From assembly GCF_008831285.2 (NCBI RefSeq), contig NC_045146.1:23267703-23331702 (forward strand): DNA of 64,000 nt. Direction: 5' to 3'. The position numbers and the translations under genes were made by a program. This DNA is from Nymphaea colorata (taxonomy: Eukaryota; Streptophyta; Magnoliopsida; Nymphaeales; Nymphaeaceae). The notes under the pieces are model-generated. The model ran no database searches and was not told the DNA's origin. It saw only the letters and a list, made by a program, of their open reading frames with translations. Positions 37,664 to 49,024 of the stretch are shown here, one piece after another. Each line of letters opens with the position of its first letter. Position 1 is the stretch's first letter.

Positions 37664-39910
37664 GTATCAAGCAATCACTTAATCCATGTTTTGCGACAAT
37701 CAAACGGCTCCTGATCGAGGAAACCCCGACACTGGTTGGTGCGTCATAAAAGTCGTGACGTGAACGGGTCGGATCCAAGACAAGTAAAGATACATTGGAA
37801 GTTAGCTCGGACTTGAATTGGAGATAGGTAAGAGATAGTCCAACATTGTAGTAGTGCAAGATCCAACCCGTTTGCAGCACTACATGGGTCCTCCTGCCAG
37901 TTCAGAGTTATTGAAAGGCCGAGCAGCCGCTGAGCGGTCCAGGGACATGGAGAAATATAAAGTTCTCCGTGACTGTTCAATAATGGTAGCCACAAAAGCA
38001 CCATAAGAAAGTCCAAAATTTACGTGGTACTGATGATTCCATTGGCGGTTACCGGGCCACCTTTTCCTGCCACCATGAGCCCACCTGCGCTGCGACTCAC
38101 TTGTCCAAGTGGGTCGGGCCCCAACTCACATGTTAATGGACTCCAACTGCAACCTTCTTCAATGTCCGAGTGCCTGCCATCTAGCTATAAGTCGTCATAT
38201 CGGTGTTTAGCAGCTCATACCGGGTCCACCTTGGCACTTCGATTCGAGAAAGCAGGACGGGTTCTAGTGTCCCGGACCCGGTATGGAGCCAGTACAACCT
38301 CTGAGACACGTGTTTGTGTTCCATTAGAGGAGAGAGAACCCGAGGTTGATCATAATAATGGAAGTAATCCTCCTCTATACATCTCTTTATAGTCAGAGGA
38401 CAACTTGTATACTGCATGCATGTGAGTAAGGACTTTAAAATACTTTTGGTATCAAAGGTTTGTTGATATTTACTTCAAGTATGTGGGAAAGGACTTGGGA
38501 ATGTTCTTATATTGAAGATTCATATATCATGCACCAGTTGTCTTTGTTCACAAACGCAATTAGACAAGATCATAAGATCTATTGTTCCAGGGTTTTCATA
38601 GGAGAAACGACAGCAAAACCCTACCTTACGGAAGCCCGCTTGATTTCAATAGGAACACGGAGCTTGGACTTTCTCCAAAGAAGGACATGCCCAAGCCGCG
38701 TCTGTCCATCTTACGGCCAAGTCTTATCCTTCTGTACCAAGTTACCAACTGTCCAACTCAAAGATTTGTTCCTGTCTCTTCTCTCTCAAAATATTACTAA
38801 AATTATTCCCCAAAAAGTTTTTCTATATATACATGTATATATATATATTAGAGCCAGAATCTGCTAGCGCACGCATCACCATGAACATGTTTCCAAATAT
38901 AAGTGTTCGTGTGAGTGTTCCAAACCAAACCCACCCATGCTGCCGGTAGCCCTAGGTTTCAGGCAAGGAGGCATGGTCCTGGCCGCCATGGCCCCCTTCA
39001 TAACAAGGATAGGAAGTGGCTAAAAAAGTTGGCGGCAATCATGGTTTTGGCGTGGTGCCCTTCAAAAGCACACCTCCATGCATGTAAGAGAAAATAGAAA
39101 AAAAGAAACCCATGCGAGAGGAAAGCCCAAGCATGTTCTGAAACTTTTTCTTTCTTTACATGAATAATAAACAAAGACATCTTCTGGTGCAACCATTGCA
39201 TCAATCAACTTGTCACGAGGGGGGGGGGGGTTATAACGAGACCAGCTTGAGCCAACATGAGCATTCGTTGCTTGTGCTAATGGAGGAAAAATGATGCACC
39301 TGCTTGCTGAAGAACAACACTTGCTCTAACCGCAGCACCATGCAGAGAGAGGCAAGAGAGGGGGCAAGGACTTCGACCTTCACTCAAGCGGTGGATTTCC
39401 TCGCGAAACATTACATCAAAAGATGAGAGTTTGTGGGCATGGAAGCATCCGTCAGGCTGATTGGGAAAGGGGAGAAGAAGAGTCAGAGTTGGAAAAGGAG
39501 TGAAATATTTGTTGGTGTAGCATGGGACCAGCTAGAAGGGAAGCCACTTGAACCGTGTCCACTAGTGGAATGGACACTGGGACCAGGTCAAGTCGGGTAG
39601 GCACACGGTTAAAAACCCAAAGCCGTCCCCTGCGAAAATCCATTTACTGCTGCTGGTACCTTTTTGTGTACATCGGTGGCTCGTGAGTTGTTCTCAACAA
39701 ACACCCAAGGACAGTTCTCTTGCCCGAGGTGACGAGAATTACACGTTTACTTTGAACAACAAGAGAGTTCCAATCATTCAAATTTAAAATTTGAGCATGC
39801 CCCCAACCTTTTTGTCCTTCACAAGGAAGGGTTTATATTTGTTTACAGAAGACCAATGGAAACGTACCAACACCACAGACCCATTCAATCGGTGCGGTGG
39901 GATTTGGGTG

Positions 39911-39913
<3 letters not shown>
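37664..39913. other. Intergenic region, possible second worn LTR
   Basis: 38040-38450 has an LTR-like look: GC-rich with CCGGGTCC strings, a TATA-like CTCTTTATAG at about 38383, and TTTTGGTATCAAAGG at about 38447 resembling a tRNA-Met primer site. No paired ends could be defined. A G12 run lies at 39219-39230. No gene is supported. Confidence 0.35.

Positions 39914-39963
<50 letters not shown>
39914..39963 (+). repeat. A50 homopolymer
   Basis: Fifty uninterrupted A residues between GGGTGCTT and GTCTTCC. It could be a retroposon tail or an assembly-extended homopolymer; no flanking target duplication was found. Confidence 0.9.
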
Positions 39964-39967
<4 letters not shown>

Positions 39968-40637
39968 TCCTACCAGAGCTCTCCTTTTCTTCTCTTTTAA
40001 TATGATTGCGTAGGGTTCGACCCACTTGGGTTTTTATTGCAGACTAAGATAATCAATCACCACCCTTTTGGAAAACAATGGGGAAGTCTCATCCAAAAAT
40101 GCAGCCCACCGATTGGACAAGAGGCTTCGAAAGAAGAGAAATTAGTTCAGTTGATTAGTTGGGTCATTAACCTTGAATGACATGGGAAGAGAGAGTTCTT
40201 CTAAACTTGTGTGAACCACACAGAAGCCATCCCCGCTCAAAACTCCCAACCAAAGAAAGCTATAGTACATATGAGAAGACTCCCTTTCTTAAACCCTCCT
40301 AACACATAAAAGAGGCAACTCTCTTTAAAAGAGAATCTAATTTTTTTCATCCCCTACCAAAAACTCAAGCAAGCCGCTGGCTTTTCCAATTGAATGAAAA
40401 AGAATTGCACATAAAGAGTGAAAATGAAATGAAAGAATGCTGCTACAAGAGAAAGAAGAAAGAAAAAGCCTACTTATCATCATAGTAAAGTATAAAAAGT
40501 GAACAAGAGAGAGAGGGAGGGAGACCTGGTCCTAAATGGCTAAATGCCTAAATCTGTTGCGAGCTACAAAATTACAAAGTAAAAACAAAAAGGTGAAAAG
40601 GAAAAAAACCGCCAACCATCTAAAAATATACAACCGG
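39964..40637 (-). other. 3' flank of the GATA factor gene
   Basis: AT-rich DNA downstream of the stop codon at 40638. Short GA runs occur near 40505-40520. No AATAAA on the gene strand was noticed close to the stop, and no other gene is seen. Confidence 0.4.
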
Positions 40638-41638
40638 TTAACAGCTCTCAACCGCCGGCAAACCGCTTTCCGGCAACGTATTCGTCAGCATCATGGTCGT
40701 CGTCATCATCATCGTCTCCTTTTGCCTTCTCATCTCCAGGACCTTCCGGTGGTTGTTGGAGTGGACATCGCTCAGGAACGTCGGGCTTCCTGCCGGGCGG
40801 TATTCCGGAAGCAAACGTCCGGACTTGTAACGGACGCCGCATGCGTTGCAGAGGGTCTTGGACCCGAGAGGCCCCGCCCTCCACTGGGGTGTTTTCTGGA
40901 CCAGGCAGTGGCTGCACCTACGGACCGGAGCGTTCTCCGGCACCTTTCCGACCCGGTTCCGGCGCTTTCCCGGCCGCTTCTTTCTCAGCGATACGTCTTG
41001 AACCGAGTTGAAGTACGAAGACGACGTCGACGAGGAGGAGGACGATGACTCGGGAAAACCGTCTCGGCAGCACCAGACGCGGCCGGTTCGTAACCGCTTG
41101 CTGCGCGCCCTCATGGGGACCGGAGTTCCGAGAGGAAAACTCAGTTTCGTCACCGGAGCGCGGGGTTCACCGCCGTTTTCCGCTGAGAATGGCAGCGCGC
41201 CCGTTCCGGAGGAGAAGGAGTCCTCCACGAAGTGAGAGAGCCACTCCAAGTCGGCCAACTCCTCGACCTATCCAACGAAACGAAGGCAAGGAAAAAGAAA
41301 ACCCCGCAAAATCATGAGGCTGGAGAACATGCTTCGTAAACGGAGCCGCCAAGAAAAGCACAAAGCAGAACTCAACTCACCGGCACGGCGAGCTCGTCGA
41401 CCGGCTCGACGAAGACACCAGGAGAGGAGGAGCCGTTGGAAGCCGGCGAGGTCGAGTCGCCCTGGCTCTCCGGCAGCGACGCGTTCGATTCCTCCTCCTC
41501 CTCCTCCTCCTCTCCTCCTTCCGCAAAGTCGTCCTGGTTCGACAAGTCCAGCAGGTCGTCCACGAAGAAGTCCTCCCCTCCGCCATTCGAGGCCTCCTCC
41601 TGCCAGAACCCTGCTTTCAGCCCCTCCGTATACTCCAT
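40638..41638 (-). CDS. GATA zinc-finger transcription factor, subfamily A (GATA4/9/12-like)
   Basis: Two exons, 41638-41381 and 41267-40638, joined across a 113-nt phase-0 intron (donor GTGAGT, acceptor GGATAG). They encode 295 aa. Exon 1 starts MEYTEGLK and includes FFVDDLLDLSN, an acidic run of eight Glu, and ends DELAVP. Exon 2 continues VEELADLEWLSHFVEDSFSS. This layout is typical of plant subfamily A GATA factors. A basic nuclear-localisation-like stretch RKKRPGKRRNR precedes the finger. The zinc finger is C-X2-C-X18-C-X2-C (C204, C207, C226, C229), with the family signatures TPQWRAGP and TLCNACGVRYKSGRL. SDVHSNNHRKVLEMR follows. Such proteins bind WGATAR promoter sites in the nucleus. 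The C-terminal MMMTTTMM derives from an ATG-rich simple repeat. Exact orthologue is undetermined. Confidence 0.95.
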
Positions 41639-41737
41639 TTCCGGCGACCCGCAAGCAGAACGCCCCTGCGTTTCCGTCCCAGAGTGGTTTTATCAAATAC
41701 CAACAAAGCCAAACCCAAGGAAAAATCCAACCACCAC

Positions 41738-41775
<38 letters not shown>

Positions 41776-42110
41776 ACACACACACACACAACAGAGAGAG
41801 ATGCTTCGTTTTTTTTTTTTTCTCTCTCTCTCTCTTCTTCACGTTTTTAACTTACAACAGGGTGTCCCTGCGTTAATCTAGTTACCTGATAGAAGAGGGC
41901 GGGAGAGAAGGTGAGGTTTGTTGCAGAGATGGAGGGCTGAAGAAATGAGGGAGAAAGCGTCTGGTACGACATTGATGGCGCTGCTGGTGCTCGTGAGTGG
42001 TGACGATGATGACAATGGGTGTGCTTGGGGAAACAGGGTTGCAGAAAAAGGGGTGAAAAAAAAAAAATTAAAGATTCCTAAAAGCTTTTATTCGTATTTA
42101 TATTTCTAAC
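41639..42110 (-). promoter_or_regulatory. 5' leader and core promoter of the GATA gene
   Basis: A perfect TATAAATA on the minus strand lies at 42095-42102, pointing toward the gene. The expected leader contains a GA run, (CT)n and (GT)n tracts, the latter two complementary to (GA)n 41745-41772 and (CA)n 41772-41791. A possible 5'-UTR intron could use CAG|GTAACT at about 41883-41888 and an acceptor near 41669; this is unproven. The TATA position implies a leader of about 430 nt if unspliced. Confidence 0.4.
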
Positions 42111-45100
42111 CTTCATATTCTCCGTCTACAGAGAAATGGTTTAAAAAAACACAAAATCTTCCTCTTCATTTCATTTTCTCCTCTGCGTCTCCGTCAAACT
42201 CGATACTTAATTCGAAAGGAAAAAGAAAAAAGAAAAAAGTTTTTATTGAATTCCAAAGTCTCCTTCTTCGGGCCACCTTGGACCGCATCCACAGAGTCCA
42301 CAAGATTTGAATTCCAATTCGATCCCCACCTCTCAAAACCGACCCAGAAAACCGCCGCCACCTTTTACTCCTTCCTTCCTTTTATTTTTTTTTTCCTTTT
42401 TAAATGTATTTTTCTTTTTCTTAAAAAAAGAAGTTTTTACAGTTTACGGGCTACTCGCCCACGAGACTTAACTTAACTGCAGGATTTAGGGGAGCATGCA
42501 CCTGCCCACTTTGTTTTTAACGTCCTAAAGTTTGTCCTTATCGTGACAAAGGTACCTTTTTTTTCGAAAAATAAAAAATAAAACTCCAAAAAAAAAAATT
42601 GTGGGGCTGTGTTCCACGAAGCCGCCCATCTCCTCTTTCTTTTTTTTTTAAATATAACGAAATGCATCCTTTTTAAAGTAAGATTTGGGTGCTAAATAGT
42701 GTAAGAAGAAGTGATCCAGCAGCTTTCGAGATATTCAGGCCACCCAGAACGTGGAAAACGCTCCCCCTCCCTGTCCACACGCTACTCTACTTTTAGCTAA
42801 AGGCCAAAATTTACAAGTTGGTGCCCGTTACTGATCTTCCTTTTCAGAAAACGGCTCCCAATAGATAATTATGTTTTCGAAACACCACGCTGTGTTGCTC
42901 ATGGCTTCCTTCCTGCCATATCTTCGGTACGTGGGAAGCGGGAAGCGGGAAGCGAACATTTTCATTGTTGACATTGGAGATGAGAAGCGGTTAAAATCCG
43001 AAGAGAAAATGTAAGAAAAGGAAAGTGAGCTCGTGGGTGGCCGTTGTTTAATTTGAGTGTGTCAAGGGACCGTTTTTAATTTGATTTGAAATTAAATTCG
43101 GACTTGAGCATAGAAAGCACGATGCCTTATCCAAAACTTTTATGGCAATTGGACATGAGTTTCCTCATCCAATCTAATTATCTGAATCTAGGGTCGAATT
43201 AGACAATGAATTATTTTGGGTGTCTTCTCCATTTTTCAGTTTTTAGAACTTTTTTTTTCACTTTAATTTTGGAGGAAATATTTTGAAGAAAATAATATTT
43301 GGATCCAAATGCAATAAGTACCCACCTGAAATTGCAATACGACTCTGATTTCGAATTCAAATGCGAGGTGGAGCCAAAGATTGCGTCCCCGAATTGACAC
43401 GAGACTTTTTGGATGGACTATCTTTTCCTTTTCCTACATTCCAAAGGGAGGAAAACGATGACCGCCCGGAAAAAACAAGGCCGGCCCCGTCGCCGACGGC
43501 ATTTTGGAAGGACTGGAATTGGTGAGACTCTTGAGGGTCGCCTTCTATCTATCTACCCACAAGGACTGCGTCTGCACCTACCAACGTTAATATTTCAGTA
43601 GAAAGACGGCGGCGTCGAGCTTTGAACTCGTGATTTCCTATCAGCTTGGTGATTTTTCAAGAAACAGATGGTTCGAAGGAGACAGTTTGAAGATGATGGG
43701 TGCATGAATCGATGTGCTGATAATTCCTTTTTACTTTACTCAAAGCTATTTCATCGTGCATTTTTGTTACTCATTCTGATCATTTTTACTCATTCTAGCT
43801 GAGGAGTTTATGACTTCATAGTGCACAAGAATATGATTTTTTTTTACGTACTTGATAAACAAGTCAATTAGATAATGACTTTGCTACGTTAATTAAAGAT
43901 CAAACCCAACAAACACGACCTGGACTTGCCCTAATTTTCTACCACCTTTCACCCGATTTATTTGACGAACGGCTAGAATTGAGACTTGTTTTTCAATCTA
44001 TGGTAATTAAAGTCTAAGTCAAGCAACTTACAAGTGGGTAGGGCCTCCTTAGGCGGGTGGGCATTAATCTTATTTAAAGTCTAAGTCCTTTTTTAGTCTA
44101 GAGTTATATAAGTATGTCTTTAATAAGTCGACCAAAAAAAGATAATGACTACCGAATTGATATATATATATATATATATATGAACTAAAAAGCACGGCCA
44201 CTTATATGGACGACGTTCCACTTTTGTGGAAATTCGTCCACAGTCGCATATTGTGGCAAGTGCATGACACGGAAGACAGAACAAATCTTTATTCAGCTTT
44301 GCTGAAGGTTCAAACCACACGACTGCATTTTTCTTATACGTTTCGTTGACGGAGAGTAAGAAAGCTCATGCCTAGCTGTCTGTCAACTTCCCTGCTCATA
44401 TATATATATATATATATAAGTGAGTCTAGTAAACTAGGTCAATGTGGCCGATTTACGTCCATAGTGGACCCATGATATTAACGTTTTCATGAGAGGTCGG
44501 TATGCCTATACCACCTAGCTAGTTATATATCTATTTGATAATGTTGATTTGGACATCTCGGTCAGTTAGGTTAAGTTGGTGAGCTGTGTGGAAAATAAAC
44601 GGGCCGGAGAGTTAGCTGTGCACCAATGGACTGATTATAATTTTCCCCTGCTCTCTAGGTAGGGTTTAGCAGTTTGCCCTTGACTGAAAATTTATCAATC
44701 ATAATATTCATGCAACCTCAGCTATAAACCAAGGATATGGCAAGTCATGTACAGGAGTTGACGAAGCAAAAGGCGACACCAAACTTCTTAATCCAAGAAC
44801 GCTGTTACCAAAGGTCTACATCGTGTGGTAATGTAACGAGACTTTCTTTCTGTCTAATTAGAAAAACCAACGGAAAAGAAGTAAGGAACACAGAAAAAAA
44901 GGCCTTTCAATCTATCAGATCTATTCAGAATTCATGCAACTTGCACTTGAATATGTATTTTTCTGTCCAGATTTGAATGGAGAAAGCTTCGGCTTTTAAT
45001 AGCACACCACCGGACCGGATGTGTTTAATTATGTTGTTTCAGGCGAGCATGATTGGATAGAGATCCAGATGGCTGTAATATTTCACCTCAACCGACTACT

Positions 45101-45700
45101 TTTGTAGTCAGATGTCATCACAAAAATATTTATATAGTTGTGAAAAAACCATAAACAAGCAACTCAAATACACCTTTTGTGTGACATGAAATAAAAATTT
45201 AGCATCCAATCGTAAAGGTAGTGTGCTGATTTTAATTACTAAACATAAAACATAAGGATAATGGCTGGCGTGTTATGTTGGTGATGTACATGTTCGTGAA
45301 AGGAGCAAGTTGTATATGCCGTTATGCATGCACAACTTAGGTTGAATTAAAGCTTTTTAAATTTTGATACGGTTCGAAATATAATTTTTTAAAATTTCTA
45401 TATAAGACAATTAAAATTTTTTGAAGAAGAGCAGAATAGGGGACATTTTAGTGATCTTTAAAAATATATGCTTTTTACAATCTTTTTATTTTTTTTGGAT
45501 TTTCATTTTTTGTACATTTATTTTTGTAGTTAGCGCGTGAACATTTCTTAAAATAAGGCGCGTATAGCCAAATCTACATGCTTTACGGTCACAGACACGA
45601 GATGTACGGTCTTAAAAGAGTGAGAAGAGAGCATCGTGTGGCCCTTCTCACCCTCGCAGCCAAGACGGAAAGGAAAATGCAACCAAAAGGTCAACATTGA
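42111..45700. other. Intergenic region, no gene seen
   Basis: AT-rich, with poly-A/T stretches at 42380-42660. A triple GGGAAGC repeat is at about 42938-42955. (TA)n microsatellites are at 44161-44181 and 44399-44418. A duplicated TTACTCATTCT is at about 43768-43798. No coding or RNA gene was recognised. Confidence 0.5.
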
Positions 45701-48700
45701 CCAGCTACAAAATTCGCTCGCCCTGCAATGCTCGGCTCATGTTTGCTTTCTATTTTCTGAACGGATCTGAAATTTTTCTTTTCTTCATAAACTTGGACAT
45801 AAAGCTGATATATAACATTGATCGATTCAGTGTGAGCTTGTGTGGACAGCAGCCCACACGGACCCACATAATGCAGTTTATTCATGTATTGGTTCTCTCA
45901 CATAATTTATTTTATTATAGATTAGCGCCCTTCAAACGTAAGATTTCTCGTATCATAAAAAATAACTTACCATATATCGACTGACAATCCGGTTCTGGGT
46001 TCTGGAATCCAAATCCAGTTCGGATCGGATCGGATTCCTGTTCGATGTAACCCTTTCCTTGTCTCTATCAATCAGTCGAGGGCACCAGCTGTTAAGTTCG
46101 GCCTCCGCGCTTATCCAACTCAACAGTGGCATGACGTAGGCTATGTTTTGACTTGACCGGTCGACGCACTCAGAAGACAAACCCCCAATCGCCTACCACA
46201 ACCTTAATAAAGCCCGGATTCGTTTTTCGGTTTTGCCATTTCCTTGTCCACGTGGCTGCTATGCAGGACGCTTCCTTGAAGTTCAGGTCATTCCGAGAAC
46301 TCCACTTTTTAGCAGATGGCGTACCGTTGGATGTTTTTGACTGACTCAGGGCTGCCGTATACCTGTTTCTTATTTATAGATACCGATAACTTTTGTTCAA
46401 GTTTTGTTTATTTAGGAGCAATAAATCTGCCCAAAAAAAAATTTGCTTTTTATTTGTGACCTGGTTTGTACTACTTGTATCATACAAATTGAATAATATA
46501 AAAGCTTTTTTGTACATTAATTATCAAACGTCTAACAAACTTAATCCAAGAAAAGTTAATAAAAAGTATACGTTGATTTTAACGAGTAACTTTATACATA
46601 GCACATCGAAGCATTGATAATTAGTTTGCGTGGTTCTTTACATTACATGGAGAAGCTCCACAAACTTTGAAACCTGTTGGTGCATAGAAATCTCTCGTGT
46701 TTTGGGTGGTCGCAAGCATATCGGCCATCGGATATTATGATGATACATAATAACGTTATTTTATATGATCATCGAGGATGCATCTGCGCACGCGCTTCCA
46801 AGAAATACTTGGAACTAAAAAAGATAAAGAATAATTTGGTAAAGATCAGCTTCATACTTTTTCAAGTTAGATACTGCAAGTGTGATTCACGTGATTTGCC
46901 CAAGTAGGAAAAAAGAATTTTTCTATTTAAGGAGCCAGTTTTTTTTGTCATACTTCAAATATGGGCACCCGCTTCTTATTTTCTTAATGCATGCTTTGCG
47001 TTTCCTGACGATTATCAACGACCTATTTTTACCATTATCGTTTAACTATAACTAAAAAATTCCAGTTGACATGAACGAAATTACAAGTTACAACCATATC
47101 CTCTTTGTGTAAAAATAGATTACACTTTTTTAGCTTAAACAACATTGCTGAAAAACGTATACTTTCACGTTCCAAGATGACTTGTTTTTTCATAATTTTC
47201 AGCAAAAGCGAGGTCATGTCCAAAGCATGTTATTTGTTAGGCATTTCACCTGTGTCGATGGAATGTCCAACCATTGATGCCACGCAAGACTAACATGCGG
47301 TGTCAGGTGGCAAATAGAATGTCTTAACACACACAAGTCACTCAACTCTCAGTCCTCTCTCGTGAAAGCCAAAAACGAAAAAAAGGTTGCCAATGATCCC
47401 CAAGGGGGGGTTGGTCCAACAGATTGAATAGGGCTAGCAGGCGACCAGTTTTCACTTCGATTCCTCAATTGCCAACTCTCTTTGCTGCAAACGAGAGGCC
47501 ACCAGCACACAAGTTGAAGCGTTGAAGGGGCAGCATCTTGAGGCACCGATGCAGGCTCTACACTATGGAGGATGAGAGGTTGGGTAAGGGTTTTGGCATT
47601 TTTCGGGCAGTGGTCAAACCCCGCTCACTTGAAAAAAAAAAAATTGCGAGTGTTATATACCGAATTATGCCTAGAAAGTGGAAACACAAGCGAAAGCTTC
47701 CCTTTCAAGTTTGGTACCAAGACAGACATACTAAAACCTAGTTAACGAGCTTGTTTCGTTTCATAATTTGTTTCCAATTATATATTACCAAATCATCTGC
47801 ATGCATGACTATAGAAATTTTTGCTACCAGGGAAGATACATAAGAAATTAATAAATATAACTTGTCACACATTTCCAAATTTTCTTTGAGTAAATTAAAT
47901 ATTAAAAATGTGATTTGCGGGAGTAATTTTTCTGGGAGGGAAGCTGAAAACTTAATCGCGTGATTGCACTCTATACAACAAAATTGGTACTAAGAAAGGC
48001 CGCAGGTGAATCAAAATTGAAAAGCTCGTGAAGCTCCAGGGGAGGTTTAATCATGTAGACGGTTTCAGAAATCTCCCTTATCAGACATAATATATGTGTA
48101 TCGCGGATCTAGCTAGTTTTAAGACCCCTAGATTGAAGAGGGTTAATAGTTTGATACCAAGACGCATCTGTTCGTATAATATTGATAGAGGCCTCTCTCT
48201 CGCTGTGAAAGTCATGAAAGAATATGGTTTATAAGTGGTCTGTAAGCAGTGATTATATGTCTCTGCGGTCGGTTTTTGTTCTTGTTTCTCTTTTCTCATA
48301 TGGTTGGCGGGGTTCTCTCCCTCTCACACGAAACTGTATCTGATTTCCAACGTGTTCAGATTATCCGAGTCCAAGCCATTCATGTCCGTACTTGTACCAG
48401 GTCCATCCATGTGTACTAAGTGCATCTTTTTTCATATCACACGCCCGCTACTTCTATGCAACCACGGCCACTTGTGAAATGAAATCAATGGAGCCCTTCA
48501 ACATGTTGCATTGGTCTCCCCGTGGTTGGGGAATGTCTGCCTCCAATCCTTTGTTGTTTTGCTTCAAAGATGTTATGGTGCAAACCTCTATATGATAATT
48601 GATAAGCATCTATCAGGAAAATAAAGGTGGCTGATTCACAAAAATAAAAGCACATAATTGTTCGTATCCAGCAAACCGAAGTCGATTCCGTAACCTGTTA

Positions 48701-48973
48701 AAAACTCAGGAGCTGTAAACCAAATTTCAAATCGAGCACCACGCAGCTGTGCCATTCAAGCATTCTGCTGTTGACTTTGGCAGTGTGAAAAGGAAAAAAA
48801 CAAAACCATGCATTGCAATTTGTATATGTCAAAAGGAGAAAAATTGAATTTAGTTGGACATTAAGATAGCTGTCAAACACTTTCCAATGAGAGATGTGGA
48901 ACATGTATCTCTTTACACTTGAATCTTTCTCATGATATGCTTAGTTAGGTCATACCATTACTAGAATAACAAA
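45701..48973. other. Intergenic region, no gene seen
   Basis: Only short ORFs without family resemblance. A poly-A stretch lies near 47631-47643, and 48373-48395 shares CAAGCCATTCATGTCCG with about 29930. The right edge is the 3' flank of the subtilase gene. Confidence 0.45.
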
Positions 48974-48979
48974 TTTATT
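48974..48979 (-). terminator. Candidate polyadenylation signal AATAAA of the subtilase gene
   Basis: TTTATT on the plus strand reads AATAAA on the gene strand, about 45 nt past the stop codon at 49025, in AT-rich sequence. Plant signals are loose, so this is tentative. Confidence 0.4.
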
Positions 48980-49024
48980 CGATGCCTTCTCATATAGAAA
49001 TGCAGGCACATGCTTCCGACATCT

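Noticed and set aside
38024..38392. 122-codon plus ORF as a gene
   Set aside because: Sits in LTR-like GC-rich repeat DNA with no family resemblance.
41268..41850. Long ORFs of 170-178 codons on both strands over the GATA first exon and leader
   Set aside because: Produced by GA/CT/CA microsatellites and antisense of the Glu run; the GATA frame with correct splice sites explains the region.
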